From Hyaloscypha bicolor E (taxonomy: Eukaryota; Ascomycota; Leotiomycetes; Helotiales; Hyaloscyphaceae), in contig NW_020194638.1 of assembly GCF_002865645.1 (NCBI RefSeq), positions 1,116,001 through 1,180,000 on the forward strand: DNA of 64,000 nt, written 5' to 3'. Below the pieces are notes generated by a model that made no database searches, had not been told where the DNA came from, and saw nothing but the letters and a program-made list of their open reading frames with translations. This document shows, piece after piece, positions 1 through 10,450 of this stretch. Position 1 is the stretch's first letter; every line of letters begins with the position of its first letter. A program made the translations under genes and the position numbers.

Positions 1-640
1 GTTTTGTTGCACATGCGCGTCAGTGTTCCAGGTTCATCTAGCACGATGAGAATAGCAAAGAATCCAATATCAAGCCTTTAATAGCTTTTACTAGAGTATG
101 GATTAACTAGCCGCCATCAAGGTTTTGTTGCACGTCTTCACTTTATATTCTCGTCCAATGTGTCAAAAATAATTACAGTAATTAATTAATTACTATCTTG
201 AAAACTAAAAATAAATTACCTTAATTTGGATAATTAATTAAATTAATTAAATTATCACGTGAGAGATACGTATAAGAAAACATATTTCTTTTACTTAAAA
301 AGATATCAAAGACTCTTCTCTTAACCTCTTACTCTTATATACTCCTCTCTTCTTATAAATGTCCTGCTTCTCGCCTTCTATTTTCACATGTATTTCTCTC
401 ACGTGATTATCTCTTATAAGCTTATATCCTCTTTTAAGCTTTTTTTTACTCTTATCTTCTTATATACTTAAGTTAAAGTTATATGAAACCTTACTCAAGT
501 CTTATCTTTAACCTTATATAGCCCCTTAATTATATGCTCCTTTTATAGGTTCATGTGGCTTAATAATTAATTATAATCTAATTACCAGATTTCGGACTTA
601 ATTTAATTTAATTACCGGTTAATAATTATAATTAATTAAA
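1..640. repeat. AT-rich, gene-free stretch with short direct and inverted repeats
   Basis: No convincing reading frame is present. The stretch is rich in TTAA/ATTAAT runs, especially 170-250 and 540-640, as expected of RIP-altered or intergenic repeat DNA in ascomycetes. The 12-mer GTTTTGTTGCAC occurs at the first base and again at 122. ATCACGTGAGAGA at 254-266 is repeated in inverted orientation at 395-407, and the similarity continues imperfectly inwards. This could be a small inverted-repeat element of about 150 bp. No transposase remnant was recognised. Confidence 0.5.
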
Positions 641-1117
641 TTATTAGACACATTGTTCTCGTCGAACAGGGTGGAATTCGCGTTACTCCCCTCCTCTTTT
701 TATTCACTACGCCAATACACATCACATTTACTTTAGACCATTGAAACCTTTTGTTGTATACCAGCGTGGCTGCTCTGCTTTCGTGATCTTTTACTTCCTT
801 TGAACCTTGTATGTGAGCAGTGTAGTGAGGCACCCAACACAATTTCCCTGTCTCGCTTAGCAAAAGCGGAGGGGAACTTATCAATATTGCATTTATACGC
901 CGACACAAAAGTTTCGATGAACCAAAATCTCTTAAAGCGTTACTGTCTTTCTTGGTCATTGTATTGCATAATAATATAAATATATACCGAGTATACACAT
1001 CATCTCTCATCTTGATATCACGGAGAAGCCAACAAAATCAAGTCATGCAATCCAATCCGATCCTATCCCAAACTCCCACTTCAAATGCAGTCCACCACGC
1101 ATACCCCCCATCTCACT

Positions 1118-3319
1118 CTATGCCTTTCCCACCGTCTCCTCAAAAACAGCAGCAATATCCAACACCCTCCCATCAAACCCACTGCCCCCCAAAAACGTAA
1201 CCCCGAACGGCAGCTTCCCCTCCTCCTTCTCCACCCACCCCGCATTAACACTGACTCCACAGAGATCCACCACATTACCCGCATGCGTAAATGTACCAAC
1301 CTTAGCATTCAAGCCAAGAGGATCCTCTTCCATCTCCTTAATGGTTGGATGGCAGGGCGCGCTCGGCACGAGCAGGACGTCGATGCCTCCTTCGAGCGGG
1401 TTGAAAATCTTCTGGGCTTGCATTGTGTATTGTGCTTGTAGGGCTTGATCGTGGAAGACGTTCCACGGTTTCACGGGTGAGTCGAGAGCTGCTTGAAAGA
1501 GGGCTTTGGTGGTGGGATGCAAGTTGTCGATGTTTTTGATCAGGAAGTCGTAACCGATTGAGGCGATGCGTTCGTGGACTAGAGAAGCGTTGTAGAGGAG
1601 GTCTGAAGCTTTTTCGAAGGGAGTATAGTCGACTTCAACTTGCCGGCCACCGCAAGATCGAAGCTTCTGAATTGCTGTTTGGAAGAGGTCTTGGTACTCT
1701 TTTGAGCAGGTGGCTAGCACATCTAATGGTGGGACACCGAAAGTAAAACCTCCATCTCTGGCGCCGCGGAAGTCTGCCTTCCAGAGCGAGAGCGTAGTTT
1801 CAGGCTTTGCATACGGATCCTCGGCGTCATACTTGTCAACAACGTACCAGACATTTCTGGCATCAGTGAGGTTTGGAGCGATGATGGACAAGGTGTCGAG
1901 GGACTTGCAGGCTGGCACCATGCCACGAGCGGAGAGTGTGCCTTTTGTTGGCTTGAATCCGACTATACCGTTGAAAGCTGCCGGAATGCGGCCACTTCCA
2001 GCGGTATCAGTGCCAAGAGCGAAGGAAACGAGACCCGCCGCTACAGCGACAGCGGAGCCAGATGAAGATCCACCGGAAATATGGTCTTTACTGTAGACGC
2101 TATGAGGTGTACCATATGGAGACCTGCAACCAGAAAGGCCAGTTGCGAGTTGGTCCATATTCAACTTCCCGATATAAAGAGCTCCGGCATCGAGGAGTAA
2201 TTGGACAGCCGGAGCGGTGGACTTTGCGGTGTATGCGAAACTTTCAAGAGTGGCTGTTGTGACGACACCTTCAACATCAATATTGTCCTTCAGTGCGAAT
2301 GGTATGCCATAGAGAGGAGGCATTGGCATCCCCACGAATTTCTCGGACAACGCTTTCGCGGCAACTAGGGCTTCATCCCGAGTCTGTTTGGTGATCCAAA
2401 CAGCTGGATTGATCTTCTCATATTTCTCAATTCGATCATACACTGCTTGAATGACCTTCTCCGGGCTCTCGAGCCCACTTTTGTATCTTTGCTGAAGTTG
2501 AGCGATGGGCAGGAGCGTATCCTCAGAAGCGGGTGGTGTTGAGGGAGGGGTCAATTCCCGCGATTTTGAGGCAGAAGCAAAAAAATCGGAGCTTTCCCCA
2601 ATGAATCCGAAAAGGCCATCTTGACCACAGATAATATCCATAGATGTGGTGACCTGCTGCTGATCGAATCCTCCTGTGCAATCTGACAATATGGCGCATT
2701 CGAACCCGCGGTCATGGCACTCTCGGAGGGTAGTCGTCACACAGCACCTGTTGCAGTCAGCATCTGAACGGAAAACCGTCCCGAGCAGGGCTTACTCGGT
2801 AGTGACGCCAGCGACAAGTATATGAGTGATGCCTCTAGCAAGCAATACCCTATGCAATCCAGTTCCCCAGTAACTTCCCTTTCCTGGCTTGTCAATCACG
2901 GGTTCACCAGGGAGCTGCCTCAGTTCATCGATAATATCATGACCCCACTCACCCCTCACCAGCAGTCTTCCCATCGGACCTCGATCGCCAATCCCCATTG
3001 TATGGTGCCCATTGGGATTGCTGACTTGTCTCAGCTTTTTGGATGCTGGCAAATCGGAGAGATCGGGTCGATGTCCTTCGCGAGTATGAATTACTGTCAT
3101 ACCAAGGGACCTAGACATCTCGAGGACTTTCTGGATTGTGGGAACAATCGTTCGGACTGCAGAGTGGATCTCGTCATTGCCACATTGAATGGAGCCAAAG
3201 CCGTTCTTGTCGACAAAGTCTCGCTGCATGTCGATTATAAGCAGTGCTGTTGTGGCAGGCGGGAAGTTGTAAGCATATGGGCGAGCATTCAAGAGGGAGA
3301 GCTTGACTGGAGGAGCCAT
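1118..3319 (-). CDS. Fused biuret-hydrolase-like cysteine hydrolase and allophanate hydrolase (amidase domain)
   Basis: Two exons (3319-2796 and 2747-1118) joined across a 48-nt GTAAGC..CAG intron give 717 residues in one frame. Residues about 1-225 are an isochorismatase-like cysteine hydrolase. Asp30 lies in LLIIDMQRDF, Lys144 in DKPGKG and Cys177 in GVTTECCVTTT, the expected Asp-Lys-Cys triad. The HTREGHRPDLSD and GIGDRGPMGR segments resemble bacterial biuret hydrolase. Residues about 250-715 are an amidase-signature domain of the allophanate hydrolase type: Lys328 (LKDN), cis-Ser402 (GGSSSGS) and nucleophile Ser426 (GTDTAGSGR). The C-terminal domain of full-length AtzF-type enzymes is absent. 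Inferred role: biuret to allophanate and on to ammonia and CO2, releasing nitrogen in the cytosol. An in-frame ATG 45 nt upstream (3364) is an alternative start. The intron falls two codons before the catalytic Cys, so missing it would split the gene into two wrong models. Confidence 0.82.
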
Positions 3320-5626
3320 GTTGATAATCCGAAAAGGAAAATGCGTGTATAGAAAGAGAGGCAAAACTGGGCTTTCTCAGAGTAGTGAATTGGACGATAA
3401 TGAGGTTGGGCTCAGTGACAAGCTGATTTTGGGAGGGCTCAAGGATGAGGAGGAGGATTGACTCTGTATAAAATGTGGCAGTGGTCACCGGAAGTATCTA
3501 CAGGAAAAGAAAAGAATCGATTCCTGGGAAGTTGGAGAGTCGATTCCGTAAGCTTCTTGCAGTTCAAAGGTGGGAGGTGTAGGAGCAAAAAAGCAACATC
3601 TCAGTCGACAAACTTTTGTCGAAGATCGTGAGTAGAAAAGCCATCGGCCCCAAGACCCTAAGGCCCAGCGAGGCTATTCCTGCCGGCGGGGCCAGCGCGT
3701 TGGCCATCATGGCCGTAGGCATGCCGAAGGCGTGAAGTGTGAGAGGGCCGAGATAAGAGAAGGAAGAGTGGGCGCCATGAGGGCGCTGCGACTGCCGTAA
3801 GTGGTTCGGTTAGCTGTCTTGGGACGAGGCTGCAGAGAGCGCCCTTTCATCAAATCAGGGCTGGGGATGGAAGCCAACATGATTTGCTGGTATTTTGAAG
3901 CTGCATGCAATTGGAACTGGGACTTTGCCTGCTCTTGGTCCACGTCTGTCCTGGTCTTGGTCACGGGAAACCCTTGTCACGTGCTTGGATGCTCTTGCCA
4001 AATTTCCCCCTTTCGCTTGATTGGCGAGAACATCCCGAAATGGCCGGAAGAACCATAAACACTTCCAAGGTCCTCGCATTCCACCTTCTCTCAGACTTTC
4101 CCCTACTTTTTGATCCGAAAGAAAGCCTTCATCGCTGTCATTTGCACGAAAATCTAGCCTCGCGGGACAATTTCATAGTTTGCTCCCCTTGCTTACCCAG
4201 ACGTCTGAAATTGGATCGAAGCCGCTCTCTCTCCATTATCTCCAATGAAGAGCCATCCTGCTTCAGAGTTTTCGCTGTGCTAATAACTGACCAAGTTTCG
4301 AAGGACGCCAGACGCGTCCCGGAAACCGAATGCCCGGACAGCCACTTCTCCGGAGACCCCATCCAGATGCTGCAAATCAGATCAACGTTCTAGGGGAGTT
4401 CGGTGCTGGTGAGCTGCCTTTGATGCCAGCCTGTGCGCCGTTGCCGAAGGCAGTGGACGTCGGCCACTGGGGCGGGGCTGAGGAGGGCTCACTTGATACC
4501 AGGCCGTGTCAACATGTGGCCGACGAAGTGTGGGATGGAGAGCGAGGAGGCGGGTGAGGCGTCAAGCAAGAGGTGAGGATTCGCCCAGCCATGGGGTTCG
4601 CAATTGGAACCAAAAGCCAAGCGTTTGGGCCACTCGTGACAACTTGGAAGTTTCCCAAGACATGGGGTTAAGTGCATATTTCCAGACAATGGCAACGGCA
4701 GACAGGCATGTACCGTTGTTGATTAGGTCAAGGCGGAGCCATCAGGAGCAACTGGGAGTGTAAGAAGCCTTCCCCGTGCCCAAATTTCGAGTGTCTGACT
4801 TCGACAGGGAAAGTGAAGCTTCTTCCATGACCAGCCCCTCTCGTGAGACCTTTCACCTGGTCGTCCAGGTCACCCCGTGGGCGGAGAATTTCTCAAGCAT
4901 ATGCAAGAGACGTGTCGATCGCTCCTTCTGGAACCCCATGGGATGGATCAGAAAACGCCATGCCCTCGTCCCGCGGCTAGAACATCGTCTTGGGACAGGA
5001 AAGAGAGTTTTCTGATCTCGAAAACGATACACGCTGGCAGAGATACCCAGCGATGGCACGCGACTTTGCAGAGATAGAGAAAGGCTGGCATCTTGATGGG
5101 CGGAGTTTCGAGGGCTGAAAGCAAGGAAACTTATTGGAAAGGAGGAAAAAGCATTGATGGAGAGACACGGACCCAGCCAAGCTGTCAAGCCACAACCTCT
5201 CGCTCTCGCCCCTCACTGGACCATTGGCGAGCCCCAGCAAGGGTGCCAACCTCCTGCAGGGCATGTAGTGGGGACGGTTTCGCCTCTCCAGCGCCGGGAA
5301 TTTCTCCCGGAGGGTGCTGGCCTTCGCCCACCGGCGGCGCGTTCGACCTTGGCAGCTCTTATCGCAGTGCATTTCCCCAATAATGGGCCAATATGCCCAT
5401 ATGCGGGCGGTTATCAACTGAACCTCAACGACTTACGATACACCAAAAGTTTTTATCGCAAGATACACCGTGAAAATGATTCTGGCCCTCAGCGGGATAG
5501 CGAGCGCAGGAAATGCATATAACAACGTCAATTCTCTCATGATATTCAGAAAATCATCATCAGTTCGACTGAAGACAGTCCAAACACCACTTTGAAACCC
5601 AAAGCTGTCCCTCAGCCGGAATCAAC
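3320..5626. promoter_or_regulatory. Divergent intergenic region with GATA-type motifs near the permease
   Basis: About 2.3 kb separates the divergent hydrolase and permease genes. Short open frames here have no recognisable domain and no codon signal. Three GATA-factor-type cores (TTATCR on the + strand) cluster within 300 bp of the permease start: CTTATC at 5358, TTATCA at 5411 and TTATCG at 5453. AGATAA occurs near 3751. AreA/Nit2 GATA factors bind HGATAR in nitrogen-regulated fungal promoters, so nitrogen control is plausible but inferred. The rest shows nothing recognised. Confidence 0.35.
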
Positions 5627-7400
5627 ATGGCCAGCGCCGTTCGCAACCGATTCCAGAAGATCAAGGCGGGAGCAAAGGAGAAGACCAAGCCTTCAGGATG
5701 GATTCTTCCACAGGAGAAGGGGGCCCTTGGAGATGAGGGAACTTGGTGAGTACCTTTGACTTGTCTAAAAGAATCTTTATTGACAAGCTCAGGACCAACA
5801 TCGATATGGATGTTACGCCTTATGAGCGCCGTACCTGGACTGCCTTGACCATGGCCGGTTTCTGGTTCTCCGATGCTTTGAACGCTCAGAGTTGGGAGGC
5901 CCCAGCCACCATCCTCGCTGTAGGCTTGACCTATCGTGAGGCTATTGTCTGTATCATCTTCGGATCCCTCTGCTGCACTGTCCCCCTCGTCCTCAATGGT
6001 ATCTTGGGTGCTCGCCTTCACGTGCCCTTCCCTGTTGCCATGCGTGCTTCCTTCGGATGGTACTTTGCCCGCTTCGCCGTCATCGTCCGTATGACAACTG
6101 CACTCTTCTGGCACGCCATTCAGACTTATACTGGTTCCACCGCCATGACTCAGATGATTCGTGCTATTTGGCCTTCATTCTTAGACATCCCGAACCATAT
6201 CCCCGAATCGGTTGGCATCACGACTCAGCAGATGGTCAGCCACTTGATCTTCTGGTCTATCCAGTTCCCAATTCTTCTGACCCCACCACACAAACTCCAA
6301 TGGTTCTTCATCTTCAAGTTTGGTAAGTCACATGATAGTCTTTCTCTATCGGATCTCTGACTCCATCAACAGTTGTTGTTTCCATCACTTGCGTCGGGGT
6401 GGTTATTGCCATGTGCAAGAAAGCCGGCGGATCTGGTGACATCTGGAAACAAGAGTACAAGGTCGATGGCGCCATGCGCTCCTGGCTCATCCTCTCTAGC
6501 ATGTCTTCCATCACTGGCGGCTGGGCAACAATGGCAACGAACATCCCCGATTTCACTCGTTACCTCAAGCGCGAGCAAGGTGTCTACTGGCAAGTCCTGT
6601 TCCTGCCACTCATCCAACTTTGCCTCGGTCTCTTCGGCATCATCTCTACCTCTGCTGCTAAGGTTGTTTACGGCGAGTACATTTGGGACCCTCTCACTCT
6701 CGCCGCACAATGGAACGGGCCTTCCGGCCGTGCAGGGGCTTTCTTCGTCGGCTTCGCCTGGGTCATTGCCCAAATCGGAACCAACTTGTCAGCAAACGTC
6801 ATCTCCTGCGCCAACGACATGACCTCCCTCTTCCCAAAATACATCAATATCCGCCGTGGTGTGATCATCGCAACCATCACCGCAGCCTGGATTATGGTCC
6901 CTTGGAAAATCATCCACTCTGCTGCCTCCCTCCTCTCCTTCATGGCCGGTCTCGGCACCTTCCTCGCTCCCATCGCGGCAATCATGGGCGCCGACTACTG
7001 GATCGTGAAGAAGACACACGTCGACGTCCCCGCCCTCTACAAGGCTCGCGCCCGCTATAGGTACAACGAAGCCGGCACCAACTGGCGGGCCGTCGTCGCC
7101 TTCCTAATCTCCGTTGTCCCCAACTTGCCTGGTATGGCTGCTTCAGTCAACCCAAAACTGCAAAGCGGTATTGGAGGCTCAAGGTATATCTACGATATGT
7201 TCTATATCTGGGGCTTCACTTCCGCCTTTGTGTCGTACTCTGTGCTTTCTCACTTCTTCCCTGAACCCAATACGCTTATCGAGGAGACGATCCCTGGCGA
7301 GGCGGCGTTCGAGGAAACCAGTGCGACGGAGGAGAAGGCTGATGGGAGTGATGGTGGTGATGAGAAGGTTGTCGTCAAGTCGACTGACTATGAGGTTTAA
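5627..7400 (+). CDS. NCS1-family (Fur-type) nucleobase/allantoin permease
   Basis: Three exons (5627-5745, 5793-6322, 6373-7400) with GTGAGT..CAG and GTAAGT..CAG introns encode 558 residues. After a charged N-terminus the protein has about twelve hydrophobic segments. NCS1 landmarks are visible: the ERRTW entry, GFWFSDALNAQSW in TM1, the RASFGWYFARF segment, MIRAIWPSF, NIPDFTRYLK and the late GTFLAPIAAIMGADYWIV. The Fur branch of NCS1 imports uracil, allantoin, uridine or related compounds with protons at the plasma membrane. The substrate cannot be read from sequence. It is divergent from the biuret/allophanate enzyme, so a ureide or purine-derived nitrogen source is an attractive inference. 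The acidic, lysine-rich C-terminus is typical of an endocytosis-regulated tail. Confidence 0.85.
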
Positions 7401-7691
7401 TCCGTTGACGGATTTTGACGCTGGCATTACTGTCTTTCCGGAAGTTGGATAGCGAGAGTGTCAGGTGTTTGATTTCCTTGGTTTGGTAATGATTGAGTTG
7501 AATGTTGAATGTCCGATAGTCTGTCATTGAAGAAGTGTAGAGCTCACAGCTGTGGGATACGATACTTGATGAGTGTTTGAATTTGAATGACCTCTTTAGC
7601 GAAATATGAATATAGCCCCCAAAATGTCTTTCTCTTCTAAATCATGCACGTTGCCGGTGACAAGTGCCGAATGGCTGAAACCGGAATTGAA

Positions 7692-9668
7692 TCAGAAAAA
7701 CCCAACGTCAACCTCCTTCCCCTCTCCGTCCAATATCGCAACACTCAGCGCCCCCGTCGCCAAAGCACCAACATCTACGCTTCCAGCCCAGAGTTCATAC
7801 CCTGCTTTCCTCCCTGTATTGTTAACAGCCACATTGTCGAATGTCTTTATAGCGGGACCTAATGTTCCTTGTTGCCCGACGGGGACTTGGACTTTGACTG
7901 TTGGCGCCACTCTGGATCTTGTTGCGACGGTGAAGTTTAGAATCGTTGTTGATGTGGAGGAGACGGAGGTGAGGGAGGGGACGACGAAAGCGGAAGTTTG
8001 CACGGGGAACGTGATGTGTGAACCGTGGCCGGTGACGCTGAAGTGCGCGAAGGAGCCGGCATCTATGACTTTGGTGGCGAACGGGTAGAAGGCCGTGGTT
8101 CCGAAGATGGACTGGCCTTGTGCGGGTTCGGGGGTTAGGGGGATTGGGGTGGTGGAGGCTATGGTGAGAAACGCGGGTGCGGACGGTGGGGAAGATGGAG
8201 TTGGTGTCAGGATCTGGATGTATTTAGTAGAGGTTGGAGGATAGAGGGAGAGAGGGGGACTGACTCGTATATATCCTGAAAAGAAGAGGTTTCCTTTGCT
8301 ATCGAAATCGAGAGATGCGTTTATGGGCTTTACTTCCATTGGCGTCACAACATCTGAGAGCACAATGCTTTTCGGCACCGTCTCAATCATACGCTGCAAT
8401 AGCCCAACGCAAGTATTTAGAAAGCCCGTACCCTGCTCTCCGAGGGCGATCATAGTGAGGTTATTATCGCTCTCATAAAGCCGAAGATCACTTCGAGATG
8501 AGACGTTAAAGGACGTCACAAGTGGTCCTCCGCGTTGTCCTGTGCCATTCAAGTACTCGTGTACGACCAGAGGGTCGAAGTTTGCCACTGTTGTGTCGAA
8601 GTGGATACCACCAGCGAGGTTATCTGATGAAACGGCTTCGGGACCCACTACCGTTGGGAATCCTCCCTGGAATACGTCAGTAAGTGATGATGATGCGAAG
8701 GGAGGGGGACTTTACATGATGAACACTACCTAAAGTGTGGCCACATGCAGTCAGGCCGATGGAATCGACTTGATTGAAGCCGGCGCCGCTGAAGAAGCCC
8801 AAGGTTGTAGGGATGTCAGTCTCAGGTGCTGGAACTCCGAAAGCACCACCTCCTGTGGCGTCGATTCTGCCGGCTCTGAAAGGGATTTGAGCGCCGCCGC
8901 AGTTGCCCACGCTCTGAAAGCATTAACTTGATTCTCAAACAAACCAAGTGAGACTCCTGACTAACCATTACCACTGAGAGGGCAAGAATGTCCGCAGCTG
9001 TAAATTTCAGGTCAGCACTCAGTGAAAGGAACAAAATAGTGGCTTGGAAAGCTTTCGGTGCGTGTATGGAAGATGATTTCTCGCTATAAGAATCACTTAT
9101 AATGTTTTTTGTGTCCGAGAACACAGCTGCTTCCTCACTTGAACACGAAGCAAGAAGTTCTTGGAATGCGAAGGGAAAAGAGACAGTACTTACTACTGAT
9201 CACAGGGTTTACATATGGTCGAAAAAAAGTGAACGAGTCATTAAAAGCGCTTCCCGAATTCTCCTCTCTCAGAGTTTCAAAGCCAATACTGGCATCCAGA
9301 CCACCAGTTCCCGAGGCTACATCAGCAGTCACGAAATCATGGAAGGCAACCCGGATCCATTGCGCTGCCGTCGTCCGACCCATGGATTGGTTCCCAGAAA
9401 CATAATTTGCTGTTATGATATTAGCATACGCTTTGAAGATTTGATAGCTCGGCCCCTGAACAAATTTTTAGGGACGATAGCTAGCCAGGGGATGCTTACT
9501 ACAAGGAGTGATCGCATCAGCGAACCCTGAAGAATGCGCACCATGTGTATCAACTAGAATGTGCTCGAGGAGAGAAGCTTGCGTGTTTGGGTAGAAGAAG
9601 GCACCATAGGCACTTGAGAGAAGCCCGAGGATTGTGGGGAGTGCGAGAAGTCTTTTGAAGGACCACAT
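7692..9668 (-). CDS. Secreted plant-type heme peroxidase with C-terminal extension
   Basis: At least six exons give roughly 510 residues beginning with a signal peptide (KRLLALPTILGLLSSAYG). The peroxidase domain shows the distal pair in WIRVAFHDF (Arg76, His80) and the proximal His near residue 198 in SIGLTACGHTLG; VGNCGGAQIPFRAGRIDA is also typical. Junctions read as ITPC/TNYVSG, NPVIS/TADILAL, LSVVM/SVGNCGG and VHH/GGFPTVV. An in-frame intron at about 8216-8264 lies after FFSGYIR. The last 190 or so residues are a Ser/Thr/Pro-rich region with a beta-rich tail not found in classical lignin peroxidases. The nearest type is the fungal class II-like or hybrid heme peroxidases. It is probably extracellular and oxidises phenolic or other aromatic substrates; the substrate is unknown. 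A decayed relative lies at 20579-21079. Confidence 0.8.
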
Positions 9669-10450
9669 TTAATGTCAAGTTTGTACTAAACAAGATTTTG
9701 GAATACTTTAAAGACAATAGACTCTTGCGGGTATTACGGGTATGTGAGTGTCGAGAATCTACAATGTTGCCCGACGAACTGACAAAATTTGTGTGGTGAT
9801 TGTGACGGATCTGATATTAATGTAGGGACTTTGCTCGCTTGCTTTCCTGGGCTTCATGAATAGCAGACTATGCAACAGGGAAAGTCCGGTTGTCGCGAAT
9901 ATTTATAGAAAGGGATGTTAAGAAAGTCGTCGGAAGGGTAGAGTCAGGAACCAGCTTGAGGTTCGCAAACGAGAACCTAATGCAAAGCCTGCATTATACA
10001 GTGGCTAATGGGAGAAACTGTATAGTACTAAAACGGCAGGAGAGAAATTTCCACCTCGTATTAAGCCTTAACAGAGATTCTCCGGCCGCTAGTTCACGGC
10101 TGTGGCGATTCGATCGGTGGTAGGTTATGCAAGTCAGCAGTGTGATGAATAATCGTTACCCCCGACAATCCTTGAACATAAACGGATCAAGGTGGTACCT
10201 CGCAGGTATTTTGCTCGAAATGGGTAAGGGTTGCATTCATCCGGGATACGCTGCATGAGGGTGCAATTATTCCCCAATCAAGACGTTGGTAGTTTGATCG
10301 GCAGATCCTGGGTCGTAATTTGTGAACTCGTACGAACGCGTTGCCACCAGTGATGAGTATATCATCCTTAAGACATCAGTATATCTCACAGAGCGTGCGA
10401 ACAACCACTTCGATCTGAAACAGAATGCCATTTGTCTAGGCTTCCGGGTC
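9669..10450. other. Intergenic, no gene recognised
   Basis: This stretch holds the upstream region of the peroxidase and the downstream region of the Zn2Cys6 regulator. Only short frames without domains are present, and no repeat or RNA gene was recognised. Confidence 0.5.

Noticed and set aside
3707..5522. Numerous frames of 70-160 codons between the hydrolase and permease genes
   Set aside because: No domain, no splice structure and overlapping on both strands; treated as intergenic.
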